Shown one piece after another: positions 36,245 to 45,001 of a DNA stretch of 64,000 nt. Every line of letters begins with the position of its first letter. The first letter of the stretch is position 1. This stretch comes from Pseudomonadota bacterium. Its GTDB lineage: Bacteria; Desulfobacterota; Desulfobulbia; Desulfobulbales; Desulfocapsaceae. The stretch spans positions 101,067-165,066 of the forward strand of contig JAHIUA010000068.1 in NCBI GenBank assembly GCA_018817385.1, written 5' to 3'. The notes under the pieces are model-generated. The model was not told the origin of the DNA and made no database searches. It was given only the letters and a program-made list of their open reading frames with translations. The translations under genes and the position numbers were made by a program.

Positions 36245-36721
36245 CTATTCCCAAAACTCGGATTCATATCCCACAGTGAACTGCTGCCCTATCGTATTGC
36301 GAATGCTTAAGAAATGGTCGTTTTTTTTATCAAAGGGACAAACAGGCGTGGCACAAGGCGCAAATCCAAACTTCTTATAAAAGCCAGGATCACCGAGGAC
36401 AAAGATTGTCTTTGTCTTGATGACATCCTGCCTCAAGGCGAAGCGCAGCAACTCTGAGCCTATCCCCTGCTTTTGAAAATCAGGTTTTACAGCCAAAGGG
36501 CCCAAGTGCAAGCCGCAAATATCATGGCCATTATAGGCGTTCGAAAAGGCCAGATAAGCAATGATCCGATTGATATGCACACACACCCACTCATGGACAG
36601 TCTTTCCACTCCTGTGAAAGTTTTCAACTAGCTGTACTTCATAGGTGCTGCCAGGAAAGGCCTGCCGCAGCAAGGCAGAGACCTTGGCGTAGTTTTCCGG
36701 ACTGAGTTTACGTATTTTCAT
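36245..36721 (-). CDS. GNAT family N-acetyltransferase
   Basis: 158 residues of the YhbS-like GNAT group. The acetyl-CoA loop is LAVKPDFQKQGIGSELLRFAL near 72-92. Upstream RIIAYLAFSNAY supplies the central strand, and downstream FVLGDPGFYKKFGFAPC gives the family's DPxFYxxFGF motif. Substrate not predictable. A single gene in a minus-strand row. Confidence 0.9.
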   Translation of the reverse strand: MKIRKLSPENYAKVSALLRQAFPGSTYEVQLVENFHRSGKTVHEWVCVHINRIIAYLAFSNAYNGHDICGLHLGPLAVKPDFQKQGIGSELLRFALRQDVIKTKTIFVLGDPGFYKKFGFAPCATPVCPFDKKNDHFLSIRNTIGQQFTVGYESEFWE

Positions 36722-36937
36722 TGAAAAATATTTTATAGATTACAGTTGGATGCCAACAGAAAACAAGGCACCGGGTGATCAACTGCCCTGCCCTCTGCAT
36801 TGGAATATATACGTGTCACACCAGTTGTCACGAGCGGCGACAATACTCTTTAGTTGACTGGCTCATAATTGTAAACCTGGGATTGGAGTTAGCCGCGAAT
36901 GGCGCCCTTCTACAGCACTCTTACTGAGAAAAGCGGG

Positions 36938-37918
36938 CTAACGATACCAGGAGGTTAACCCTGAATCAGCTTCCTGTTGGAGAGTGGCAAGTGTGTCCGG
37001 TGAATTGAATAATTTTTCACACAGTTCACATTTTCTGTACTGAATAATCTCTCGTGCCGTGAAGCCGGCAAAGGATGCTATGGCAGTGATCCCCAAGATC
37101 CTGATGTGGTTATACAACCTATTGGTTTCACTTTTTTTAAAAAGCTGTTCAATGCTGCTTTCCTTTACATTCCCAAGGTAGAAAAAATTTGTCTTTGTAA
37201 AATGACTGCCCGCATCGCAGCAGGCATACATGTCAAGGTTTGGAGTCAGATACGGATTCATGGCACAACAGTTTTCCTGGTAATCTGTGCGGAGGGGCAG
37301 GCGTTCAAATGATTCTGCCCGTCCGGAAAATATTACAGGTTCCGGGAAAAATTTGAGGCTATTATCTCGTAGATATTGCTCAAAGGGATCATCCTGCTCC
37401 GAGAAATCGGTTACAAAGGAAATGAAATAATCCAGTCCATTTTTTTTACAACTCTGAGCCGCATTCAATATATTCTGGTGAGGAATGTTTTTCTGATGCC
37501 AGCGACTATAGCTCATACGCAGTTGGGACAGACCTTTTTCTTTAAGTTTGATTATAGAGCGGTCTGCAAGCTCCGGAGTCTTGGCCCAGAAGCTGTTGCT
37601 GACGACCCGGGTGTAAATTCCATACTCATCACAGAGAGCGATGAGTTCGGCAATTTCATCCAAATAGAGCAGCGGTTCACCGGCGGTAAAGCTTATGCCT
37701 TGAGTATGAGCAGCGGCCAGTTCAGCAATAATCTCTTTTGCCTGATCCAGCTCTATCTTTAACGTTCCGGGAATATCCTCCCCGGCAACGCAGTGTTCAC
37801 ATTTGATATTGCACCGTGTTGAGTACCCAAAAGCTATTTTTCTCATAAATCTGAACACTTGATAATTACGAAATTCATATATGCTGTTACGTATATCAAT
37901 CTTGTCTGCGGAGGACAC
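36938..37918 (-). CDS. radical SAM protein with SPASM-like C-terminal cysteines
   Basis: 326 residues from a GTG at 37918 or 302 from ATG 37846. The cluster motif is RCNIKCEHC (C36, C40, C43 from the GTG), followed by FTAGEPLLYLDEIAEL (SAM-binding GEP). A C-terminal cysteine set, NCCAMNPYLTPNLDMYACCD and QYRKCELCEKLF, resembles the auxiliary-cluster region of peptide-modifying radical SAM enzymes. The GTG overlaps the end of a 34-codon ORF on the same strand (37896-38000). Peptide maturation is a plausible role, not shown. No transporter or protease is adjacent. The 216 bases downstream hold nothing recognisable. Confidence 0.85.
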   Translation of the reverse strand: MSSADKIDIRNSIYEFRNYQVFRFMRKIAFGYSTRCNIKCEHCVAGEDIPGTLKIELDQAKEIIAELAAAHTQGISFTAGEPLLYLDEIAELIALCDEYGIYTRVVSNSFWAKTPELADRSIIKLKEKGLSQLRMSYSRWHQKNIPHQNILNAAQSCKKNGLDYFISFVTDFSEQDDPFEQYLRDNSLKFFPEPVIFSGRAESFERLPLRTDYQENCCAMNPYLTPNLDMYACCDAGSHFTKTNFFYLGNVKESSIEQLFKKSETNRLYNHIRILGITAIASFAGFTAREIIQYRKCELCEKLFNSPDTLATLQQEADSGLTSWYR

Positions 37919-38000
37919 TTATCCGATTGTCGGCCAGCCAAATCTTTTGCATACGAGCAAGTCCTCCATAGGGCAAAATGAAACGGTCAAAAAAATGCAT
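37896..38000 (-). CDS. 34-residue ORF overlapping the radical SAM start, possible precursor or leader peptide
   Basis: ATG at 38000 with AGGGAG 4-5 bases upstream, a better ribosome site than that of the radical SAM gene. The peptide starts MHFFDRFILPYGGLARMQ and ends KIWLADNRISVLRRQD. The stop lies 22 bases inside the radical SAM frame if its GTG is used. It has no Cys and no double-Gly cleavage motif, but Tyr, Trp, Lys and Arg that could be modified. It may instead be a translational leader. Confidence 0.4.
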   Translation of the reverse strand: MHFFDRFILPYGGLARMQKIWLADNRISVLRRQD

Positions 38001-38050
38001 TTTCTCCCTCAGCCTATTTTGCAGCCTGACAGAGTACCCGTTGCCGCAGC

Positions 38051-39391
38051 TCAAGATTGACTGCAGAGATGGGCAACAAAGCGTTTCAGACGGATATGGG
38101 CCTCATCGATATCTGCGAGGCAGGCAAAGGCCTTGACATGCTCAGTTTTTTTCAGATCGAAACCGCCGTGCAAGGGATGACGGCTGAGTAGAGCGTTCAC
38201 AAAGGCACGCTCCAGTTGCTCATCCAAGTCATCCGACTGGTCCATTTCTAAAAGATCATACCAGGCACGGAATCTGGGATCACGCAAGGCCTTCCGCATC
38301 TCCTGCTGTAGCCCCTGTGTCGCTGCAAAGCCGTGTCGGAACAGATCGCTTATATACCAGACATCAAGCAGTTCGGCTGCTTTGCCTGCTGCGACTGGCC
38401 CATTCAACGGGCCGTCGAATTGTTTTTTGGCCAACAACGATTCCAATCCCAGGGAAATGGTATCACGCACCCGTTCAGCAATGTCGGTGATCTGTTTTAT
38501 ATCCTGCGTCTTTTCACCATAGGCGATGATCGCACTGTTTATGGTCCAGACGGTTTCCTGCTCGAGGCGAGAGAGGGTTTCCTGGTCAGTAATCAAGGAC
38601 AGAGCCTGCTGGAAAAGGGTGGTTTTGCTTAAAGGAGCAGCGTATACCGACGGTACTCGGCTGGTTGCACCCGCTATTGGCTTTTGCGGCCGAGCTGATG
38701 CCTGACGACTGGCTGGTTGGGAAAAAAGAGTAGCGGCCTCATCCGGTGTCACAAAGCCGATATCCTGCATACGCCCGTTACGGAAACGTAAAGCTTCTTC
38801 TTCGATCTGAGTCGACAGGTCCACACGGACCTCACTGAGGAGTTGATGTGTGGCTGTCAAATCATATTGATAGAGGGCATCCAGCAAGGTAAAAGGATGG
38901 AGTTTCAACCCCATTTCAACCTTTAATTCGAGAAGATAAAAACCGTCCGGGGTCATGGCGCGAGAGGTGCCTTTCTCCTTATCTTTTTCAGGGACCTGAT
39001 CAGTGTCGGGATCATACACTGTCACAGTCTTGGCCAGGAAGAGAAGTTGTACCACATAGTCCAGAGAGAGAAAAGTTTCGGCCAAGGCTTCTGGGCCGGC
39101 CAGCGAAAGAGTGGCCAGCCATTCATCAAGACCGTCTACATCAAAGTCGTAACGGTTCCAGCAGTCCAGATCGATACAGGCCTCCAATTGGAGGTGGTCA
39201 AGCTTGAGGAGGATGGGGAGAGCCTGATCGAATCCGAGTTCCCTGACGATATAGTATGCCTCCAGAGGTTCGAGGGCTGCAACCTCTTCGGCCAGATTGG
39301 TGGAAGCCAAAAGTTGTTTGCCGCGGCGAGCCAGGGAACGGGTCAGATTAGCACGGAATGGGGTTAGTTCTGTTATAGTGTTATCATTCAT
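38051..39391 (-). CDS. DUF6178 family protein
   Basis: 446 residues, soluble, acidic and Leu-rich. It starts MNDNTITELTPFRANLTRSL and has the recognisable stretch EVAALEPLEAYYIVRELGFDQALPILLKL at about 35-63 (quoted in parts: EVAALEPLEAYY, VRELGFDQALPILLKL). Helical repeats follow, with TPDGFYLLELKVEMGLKLHPFTLL in the middle (TPDGFYLLELKVEM). The family is known to me from sulfate-reducing deltaproteobacteria, without assigned function. It stands 51 bases beyond the small ORF at 38000, all on the minus strand, so this gene may be transcribed before the radical SAM gene. Confidence 0.75.
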   Translation of the reverse strand: MNDNTITELTPFRANLTRSLARRGKQLLASTNLAEEVAALEPLEAYYIVRELGFDQALPILLKLDHLQLEACIDLDCWNRYDFDVDGLDEWLATLSLAGPEALAETFLSLDYVVQLLFLAKTVTVYDPDTDQVPEKDKEKGTSRAMTPDGFYLLELKVEMGLKLHPFTLLDALYQYDLTATHQLLSEVRVDLSTQIEEEALRFRNGRMQDIGFVTPDEAATLFSQPASRQASARPQKPIAGATSRVPSVYAAPLSKTTLFQQALSLITDQETLSRLEQETVWTINSAIIAYGEKTQDIKQITDIAERVRDTISLGLESLLAKKQFDGPLNGPVAAGKAAELLDVWYISDLFRHGFAATQGLQQEMRKALRDPRFRAWYDLLEMDQSDDLDEQLERAFVNALLSRHPLHGGFDLKKTEHVKAFACLADIDEAHIRLKRFVAHLCSQS

Positions 39392-39469
39392 ATTTTTTAT
39401 CAGTGAGAGACGAATGGGGTTCTTCGCAGATAAGGGTGAGAAATCTTTAACTGGTTATCAAAGGACATT

Positions 39470-39568
39470 GGGGCAAGCCCCTTGTGGTTACCCGGTTGCT
39501 TATGACGTTTGTCGTTTTTTGGGATGAATGACCAGCTCTTTTGGCTACCCACAAGGCCCCCCCTACCA
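39470..39568. repeat. BIME-like pair of REP sequences (1)
   Basis: A plus-oriented REP at about 39472-39504 (GGGGCAAGCCCCTTGTGG then TTACCCGGTTGCTTAT) and an inverted one at 39542-39568 (CTACCCACAAGGCCCCCC). Each can fold on itself, and the two can pair. The 23-bp core from 39482 recurs at 39642 with one mismatch. Confidence 0.75.
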
Positions 39569-39626
39569 TTTCAATGATTCTTGCGGAGATTCAACCCTAC
39601 TATAAGACCCAATAAGGATGTTTCAA

Positions 39627-39775
39627 CCGTAGCGACAATCTCTTGTGGTTGCCCGGTTGCTTATTATCTGGGGCTATGGAGTTGTTATGCCTGGCCTATA
39701 TACTGGTGCTGATCCACTACTAACTCGGTTACCTGCATGTTGGGGTCCCCACACAAGGGTCCCTCTACGGTCTCT
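39627..39775. repeat. BIME-like pair of REP sequences (2)
   Basis: Plus REP at 39628-39664 (ACCGTAGCGACAATCTCTTG, then TGGTTGCCCGG) and inverted REP at 39749-39775, which reads ACCGTAGAGGGACCCTTGTG in reverse complement. Together with the pair at 39470 they fill most of the 436-bp gap between the DUF6178 gene and ywbE; no gene is seen there. Confidence 0.75.
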
Positions 39776-39782
39776 ATGAGAC

Positions 39783-39827
39783 CTGACTGGACGAAAATGG
39801 AATACTGCTGAATGGTTACCTTTATTT
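39783..39827. repeat. 45-bp repeat at the 3' end of ywbE, second copy at 52941
   Basis: CTGACTGGACGAAAATGG-AATACTGCTGAATGGTTACC matches CTGAATGGACGAATATGG-AGTGCTGCTGAAGAGTTACC at 52941 with few differences. Both copies end at the stop codon of a small minus-strand gene. Confidence 0.6.
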
Positions 39828-40022
39828 TCAATCGCCTATCTGTTTGACTCGCCCGACCGCCCCACTTTCCAAGCGGACTTTGATACCATGGGGATGGGTC
39901 AAGGACTTTGTCAGGATATCTTTCACTATACCTTCTGTAAGGTTTCCAGAACGCTGGTCCTGCTTTAAAACGATGAAAACCCGAAGTCCGGCTTTAATAT
40001 CTTTGCGATTCATACCATTCAT
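39828..40022 (-). CDS. ywbE: YwbE family protein (DUF2196)
   Basis: A 64-residue basic protein: RKDIKAGLRVFIVLKQDQRS, then GNLTEGIVKDILTKS, HPHGIKVRLESGAVGRVKQI. This KxGxxVxIVxKxDQRxGxLTxGxVxxILTxSxxHPxGIKVRL pattern is the YwbE family, function unknown, with an SH3/KOW-like look that suggests nucleic-acid binding. ATG 40022 is used; an in-frame ATG at 40013 would also serve. A decayed second copy lies at 48254-48419. Upstream it is divergent from topB. Confidence 0.9.
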   Translation of the reverse strand: MNGMNRKDIKAGLRVFIVLKQDQRSGNLTEGIVKDILTKSLTHPHGIKVRLESGAVGRVKQIGD

Positions 40023-40198
40023 GATTGCTTTTTCTTTGATTGCATTATTAAAAAGGGCTAGGTTCTAAATACTTTTGTAAATTCTTCATGCTGTCCCCCT
40101 TTCTTTTTCAGGTACTCACGCTACCAATAAGGGGTGCGCAGTCATCACACTTTGTATCTCTTAACAGAAGAAAATAAAGATCGCGAGATAATCGTACG

Positions 40199-42292
40199 AT
40201 GAAAGTTATTATTGCAGAGAAGCCTTCCGTGGCCCGCGATATTGCGGCCGTGCTTAATATTAAGGCCAAAAAGAAAGGGTACATTGAGGGGCGTGGTTGC
40301 GCGGTTACCTGGGCATTCGGGCATCTGGTGACGCTCCAGGAACCTGGTGAATATGATCCGGCGCTCAAACGCTGGTCACTTGACACCTTGCCCTTCGTAC
40401 CCGAGGAGTTCAAGCTCAAGCTGATTAATAATCGCGGCGTAGACGAGCAGTTCGGGGTTATCAAAGCCCTGTGCGAGCAAGCCGAGGAAATTATCTGTGC
40501 CACTGATGCCGGGCGTGAAGGAGAACTGATTTTTCGTTACATTCTGGCCCTGTGCAACTGCGAGGATAAGCCTATCCGCCGCCTCTGGCTCAACTCGCTG
40601 ACGCCCGACGCAATTCAGGCGGCCTTCAAGGATCTGCGGGATGGACACGATTATGACTCACTTTATGCCGCTGCCCGTTGTCGCAGTGAATCCGACTGGA
40701 TAGTCGGCCTGAACTCCACTCGCTACTATACCGTCCGCCACGGTCGTATCGGTGGCGGCGGTGATCGGGTCCTCTGGACCATTGGTCGGGTCCAGACCCC
40801 GGTTCTGGCCATGATAGTGGAACGTGATGATACCATTCTCCAATTCCGTCCGCAGCCCTTCTGGGAACTCAGTACCCACTATCGTGAGGTGGTGTTCAAG
40901 TATAGCGGCAATCGCTTTGAGAAAATGGAAAAGGCCCAGCTCCTGCTTGAAAAAATAACAGGCCAGCCTTTTGAAATCACTGCCATTACTGCCAAAGAGA
41001 AAAAAGAACAACCGCCGCAGCTCTTTGATCTCACTACCCTTCAACGCGAAGTCAATAAGATGCACGGTCTCTCGGCAGCCGATACCCTCAGTGCAACCCA
41101 GAATCTTTACGAAAAAAAATTGGTCACCTATCCGCGAACAGATTCTCGCTACCTCAGTAACGACATGAAGCCGCGCATTCCCGAAATCTTGGAACGACTC
41201 AAGGCTGTCCGTCCTCAAGAGATCGCGCCCCTCAACCTGACAAAGCTGGTGTTTAGCAAACGAATTATCGATGACAAAAAAGTAACCGACCATCACGCCA
41301 TCATTCCCACAGGGGTAACACCGGGCAGCCTTGCAGCGAACGAACAACTCGTCTACGATGCGATTACAACCCAGTTCATTGCCGCCTTTTATCCTGTCTG
41401 CATCAAAAATATCACCACGGTCGACAGCATCAGCAATCGGGTGAAATTTCAGGCCAAAGGGACGCAGATCGTTAAGCCCGGCTGGACTGTTCTCTTCCCC
41501 AAAAAGATAAAGCAACAGGAAGCTGCCGACGACCAGGCCCTCCCCGTTTTTGAAAAAGGCGAAACTGGTCCGCATGAGCCTTTCCTGCGCGAAGGAAAGA
41601 CGCAACCGCCCAATCACTTTACTGAGAATTCACTACTTGGTGCGATGGAGGCGGCCGGTAAATTTGTCGAAGATGACGCCCTGCGCGAAGCCCTCAAAGA
41701 ACGGGGTATTGGTACACCAGCTACTCGAGCTGCCATCATCGAAACCCTTCTCAGCCGTAACTATATCCGACGTGAAAAAAAGCAGCTTCGCTGCACTGAT
41801 ATGGGCCGATGCCTGATTGCACTTATTCAGGACCCTTTACTCAAATCACCCGAAATGACAGGTGAGTGGGAGGAAAAACTCAAACAGATTGAGCGCAGCA
41901 AACTTAATCCCGATGATTTTATGGCCGGAATTCGTGACTACATTCGCGGCCTGATCAGGATCAGCTCATCCGGACAGTTAGATGCAGGGCGCTGGGGAAG
42001 CTGTCCACTCTGCGGCAAAGAGGTGATCAAGGGAAAAAGAGCCTACGGCTGCTCCGGTTGGAAAGATGGCTGTCAGTTTGTTCTTGAACCTGAATGTAAA
42101 GGACTCACCCTCACCGGCAGGCAGGTTCAAGTTCTGTTGCAGCAGCACATCCTGCCGTATCCGGTGCGGATAGAGGACGAGCCGCGCATGCTCATCCTCT
42201 CCACCCAAGGTATGCCCATGGACCTGCGTCTACCCTCCGCCGACCGGCAGAAAAAATCAAAAAAGAGGGATCGCCCTCCATCCAAAAACTGA
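40199..42292 (+). CDS. topB: DNA topoisomerase III
   Basis: Type IA topoisomerase that decatenates DNA via a 5'-phosphotyrosine. 697 residues. Toprim domain MKVIIAEKPSVARDIAAVL with ATDAGREGELIFRYI (Glu, DxD-like), and RLWLNSLTPDAI. RVQTPVLAMIVERD is followed by the catalytic Tyr311 in LVTYPRTDSRYLS. Then DHHAIIPTG and RGIGTPATRAAIIETLL. The C-terminus holds one zinc ribbon, CPLCGKEVIKGKRAYGCSGW near 602-621. ATG 40199 with no strong ribosome site visible but family-consistent. Convergent with the MATE gene, 54 bases apart. Confidence 0.95.
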   Translation: MKVIIAEKPSVARDIAAVLNIKAKKKGYIEGRGCAVTWAFGHLVTLQEPGEYDPALKRWSLDTLPFVPEEFKLKLINNRGVDEQFGVIKALCEQAEEIICATDAGREGELIFRYILALCNCEDKPIRRLWLNSLTPDAIQAAFKDLRDGHDYDSLYAAARCRSESDWIVGLNSTRYYTVRHGRIGGGGDRVLWTIGRVQTPVLAMIVERDDTILQFRPQPFWELSTHYREVVFKYSGNRFEKMEKAQLLLEKITGQPFEITAITAKEKKEQPPQLFDLTTLQREVNKMHGLSAADTLSATQNLYEKKLVTYPRTDSRYLSNDMKPRIPEILERLKAVRPQEIAPLNLTKLVFSKRIIDDKKVTDHHAIIPTGVTPGSLAANEQLVYDAITTQFIAAFYPVCIKNITTVDSISNRVKFQAKGTQIVKPGWTVLFPKKIKQQEAADDQALPVFEKGETGPHEPFLREGKTQPPNHFTENSLLGAMEAAGKFVEDDALREALKERGIGTPATRAAIIETLLSRNYIRREKKQLRCTDMGRCLIALIQDPLLKSPEMTGEWEEKLKQIERSKLNPDDFMAGIRDYIRGLIRISSSGQLDAGRWGSCPLCGKEVIKGKRAYGCSGWKDGCQFVLEPECKGLTLTGRQVQVLLQQHILPYPVRIEDEPRMLILSTQGMPMDLRLPSADRQKKSKKRDRPPSKN

Positions 42293-42346
42293 CCTTTCAA
42301 AACCTCTCCCTTATTTTGTTCTTTTTCCCTCTTTTCCAATCACCTG

Positions 42347-43711
42347 CTAAACAGCAATGTTCAGAGCCGCGACATTGGTAACCAGCTTTTTCGGACTATT
42401 TTTATAGATCAGGAAGATTGCGATACAAAAGGTGGCTATTTCCGAGAGCGGCAGAACGATAAGGATGGCATCCTTTCCTATCAATACATGAATAATAAAG
42501 AGAAAGATAATTGGCAGAAGCAGATTCCTGGCCAGGATGATCAGTGTTGAATCAAGAGACCTGTTCATTGCAGTGAGATAGGATACCAATATGATATTTA
42601 CTCCGTTCACCATAAAAATAGGCCATATCCTGGAAATAAAGTAATTTGTCAGTTTTATTGTTTCCAGTTCTCCTGAATCGATGAAGAGATCTGATACAAT
42701 GTGCGGAACCATGACCAGCAGGATGCTGAAAGCAATTCCAACAACAAAAACCAAGGCTACTGAGAGGTTCATCACTTTTTTGATACGATTATGTTGCAAT
42801 GCCCCGAAATTTCGGCTGACAACCGACTGCAGCGAATCACTGATACCATAACTGATTACCAGGCCTGTAAGGATCATGTAATTAATTATTGAAAACGCCG
42901 CAATGCCGCTTTCTCCCAGTTGTTTCATAATGATCCAGTTAAAAACGATAACAATGATACCAACAGAAAATTCATCGATGAATTCTGGGAATCCATTCAT
43001 TGCTGCTTTTAAAAGCTCAGGGATATCCTTTTTTCGCCAATAAAATCTAAGCGTTGTCCGTTTAGTCAGAAAAGGCACACATAAAAACAAAAAGGTTAGG
43101 ACTGCGGCAATACCTGTTGCCAATGCCGCCCCCTTATGTCCCATCTGTAAGTTAACAACAAAAACCCAGTCCAGGAAGACATTGAGAAAACTCCCTAGTA
43201 TCATTCCGGCTGCTGCCCAAAAAGGAAGACTGGCTACTCGGATAAAATAGGAAAGACAGACAGAAGCAAGTTGAAAAATGGTGAAGAGCAGCAAGATGTT
43301 CAGGTACTCGGCTACAGCCGGTGCCAATGTTTTGTCTGCCCCGAGGAAAAAAACAAGCTGATCCATAAAAATCAGACCAAGCGCGGAAAGGACAACGGAG
43401 AGTAAGCATATCAAGATAATAGTCTGTGAAAAAATAGCGCTGGCAGCTTGACCATCTCCTGCTCCTAAGTATTTTCCACAGCGAATAGTTCCGCCAACAG
43501 AGAGCATTAATGCCAGACCAAATAATAAGGCGCTGGCTGGTATGGTAAGATTTACTGAAGCCAGCGAGGATGTACTGGTATAATTGCCCAGAAAAAAACC
43601 ATCAACAACAACGGCAGATGACATGGCCAGCATACCGATGACTGAAGGAATGGAATAGTAAAAAAAAACGGGGTAAATTTTTCCAGTTACCGGATCAAGA
43701 TTTTTACTCAT
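42347..43711 (-). CDS. MATE family multidrug/Na+ antiporter-like efflux protein
   Basis: 454 residues with twelve hydrophobic helices. MATE hallmarks: FYYSIPSVIGMLAMSSAVVVDGFFLG near the N-terminus (PSVIGMLAMSSAVVVDG), the pseudo-repeat NGFPEFIDEFSVGI in the second half, and GISDSLQSVVSRNFGAL. Cation-coupled export of organic compounds from the cytoplasm is the family role. It lies 269 bases downstream of, and on the same strand as, a TetR regulator whose promoter carries a palindrome, so regulation by that protein is likely. Confidence 0.9.
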   Translation of the reverse strand: MSKNLDPVTGKIYPVFFYYSIPSVIGMLAMSSAVVVDGFFLGNYTSTSSLASVNLTIPASALLFGLALMLSVGGTIRCGKYLGAGDGQAASAIFSQTIILICLLSVVLSALGLIFMDQLVFFLGADKTLAPAVAEYLNILLLFTIFQLASVCLSYFIRVASLPFWAAAGMILGSFLNVFLDWVFVVNLQMGHKGAALATGIAAVLTFLFLCVPFLTKRTTLRFYWRKKDIPELLKAAMNGFPEFIDEFSVGIIVIVFNWIIMKQLGESGIAAFSIINYMILTGLVISYGISDSLQSVVSRNFGALQHNRIKKVMNLSVALVFVVGIAFSILLVMVPHIVSDLFIDSGELETIKLTNYFISRIWPIFMVNGVNIILVSYLTAMNRSLDSTLIILARNLLLPIIFLFIIHVLIGKDAILIVLPLSEIATFCIAIFLIYKNSPKKLVTNVAALNIAV

Positions 43712-43980
43712 AGGAATACCTCAATACTTTGACTCTTCAGTGCCTGTTAACAATTAAAAGGAGTGTCAGATCAGGAACAGGGGTTGCCATATACCGGCCC
43801 AAAGAAACATTATCGGCTCAATATGCAAATGGTTCCAAATGAGTAACTGCTTTATGCTCTAATGCTCTCTACCATAAGGAGATTACAACAAGGCGGGTAG
43901 TAAGTTGGTTGTCGTAACCGCTGAACCAGAGTTTCCTGACGGCACGATAAGCAACGACCAGAGTTAGTTATTGGGAAAAG

Positions 43981-44559
43981 CTAATGGGGGGACAAACCAT
44001 TAAGAAAGGAATAAAGCACGAGACCCGGGGCATCATTGGGAGCAATATCACCCTCTAAGACAGTTACCCAGGCCGCATAGATCAGGTTATCCAAAACCAC
44101 AGCTATCCAGGCAAGGGGGATATTGGCAGCAACAACTTTTTCTGCCTGTAACCGTATGGAGAGTTCTTTTAAACGCATCAACTGATTGCTATAAAGATCG
44201 TCGATACCTGAACCTTCCGAGTGAAGCTGTTCAGAATTCAAGAAATGAAAACTTGCCCCCAGGGGAACTAGAACTTTAATAAACTCTTCCAGGGTATCTC
44301 TGGCATTGAGTTTTTTTTCGACAATTGGCCTGGTGGCATTTTCAAGCTTGTTATCCGCCTCAATAACAAGCTCATGGATAAGTTGTTTTCTGGACTTGAA
44401 ATAGCGAAAAAGGGTAGCCCTGCCGACTTCTGCAGCTTCGGCAATATCGTTCAGCGATGCTTTTGGGTTTTTAGCGAGGGCATGCATTGCCAGATTAATC
44501 ACCTTGTCCCTTGTGCGCTTCTGGCGAATATTTTCTTTACTTACTGTGGACTTATTCAT
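43981..44559 (-). CDS. TetR family transcriptional regulator
   Basis: 192 residues. HTH: VINLAMHALAKNPKASLNDI AEAAEVGRATLFRYFKSRKQ at about 20-60, the TetR signature with FRYF in the recognition helix end. The ligand-binding C-terminal domain (about 65-190) is helical and variable. Upstream, at 44622-44639, lies an inverted repeat typical of TetR operators, so it probably represses itself and the MATE gene downstream. No ligand can be inferred. Confidence 0.9.
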   Translation of the reverse strand: MNKSTVSKENIRQKRTRDKVINLAMHALAKNPKASLNDIAEAAEVGRATLFRYFKSRKQLIHELVIEADNKLENATRPIVEKKLNARDTLEEFIKVLVPLGASFHFLNSEQLHSEGSGIDDLYSNQLMRLKELSIRLQAEKVVAANIPLAWIAVVLDNLIYAAWVTVLEGDIAPNDAPGLVLYSFLNGLSPH

Positions 44560-44621
44560 TATTGCCTGACTTTGCTTTTTTGACTCTTCATGATCTTATT
44601 TGATACCATACGACACCCACA

Positions 44622-44639
44622 TGATACACAAAAGTATCA
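44622..44639. promoter_or_regulatory. candidate TetR operator
   Basis: TGATAC-N6-GTATCA, a perfect 6+6 inverted repeat, 63 bases upstream of the TetR start codon. A related half-site TGATACC lies at 44601. No copy was found directly before the MATE gene. Confidence 0.6.
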
Positions 44640-44729
44640 CAAAAAACAACATAAGTCAATAGCAACTATTGTCATAACGTCTCGGCCCTGACTGGACATT
44701 CTCTGAAAAGGCTCCAGGCACATTCTCAA

Positions 44730-44760
44730 TCGTAGGAGCAATCCCTTGTGACTGTCCTGT
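44730..44760 (+). repeat. single REP-like sequence
   Basis: CGTAGGAGCAATCCCTTGTG-ACTGTCC matches the REP core seen at 39628 and 45871. It lies 15 bases before MITE copy C. Confidence 0.6.
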
Positions 44761-44775
44761 CGGCTATGGAATCAC

Positions 44776-44940
44776 CAGGAGCCTGTCGGACTTAGAGAAT
44801 CGTCGTGAAAATTAGAGAAATCGAGACCAGGTTTTCATCGATTTGAGGCGAAGAGCAGGACTATTTAAAGAAAAGCCATGGAAATATGGGTAGGTTTGTC
44901 AAAGTTGCAGTAGAGTTATGTCTAAGTCCGACAGGCTTAC
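44776..44940 (+). repeat. MITE-like element, copy C (~165 bp)
   Basis: Left end CAGGAGCCTGTCGGACTTAG; right end TAAGTCCGACAGGCTTAC with the outermost bases degraded. The interior matches copies A, B and D; the internal frame has ATC instead of ATG and a TAG after WKYG. It lies between the TetR gene and the exonuclease, in an otherwise gene-free 440-bp gap (44560-45001). Confidence 0.85.
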
Positions 44941-45001
44941 AAACTATATTCTGAGGGAATGGTTACCCCTCGAGGAATCCTCTCTTGGCATTCCAATCCA
45001 G

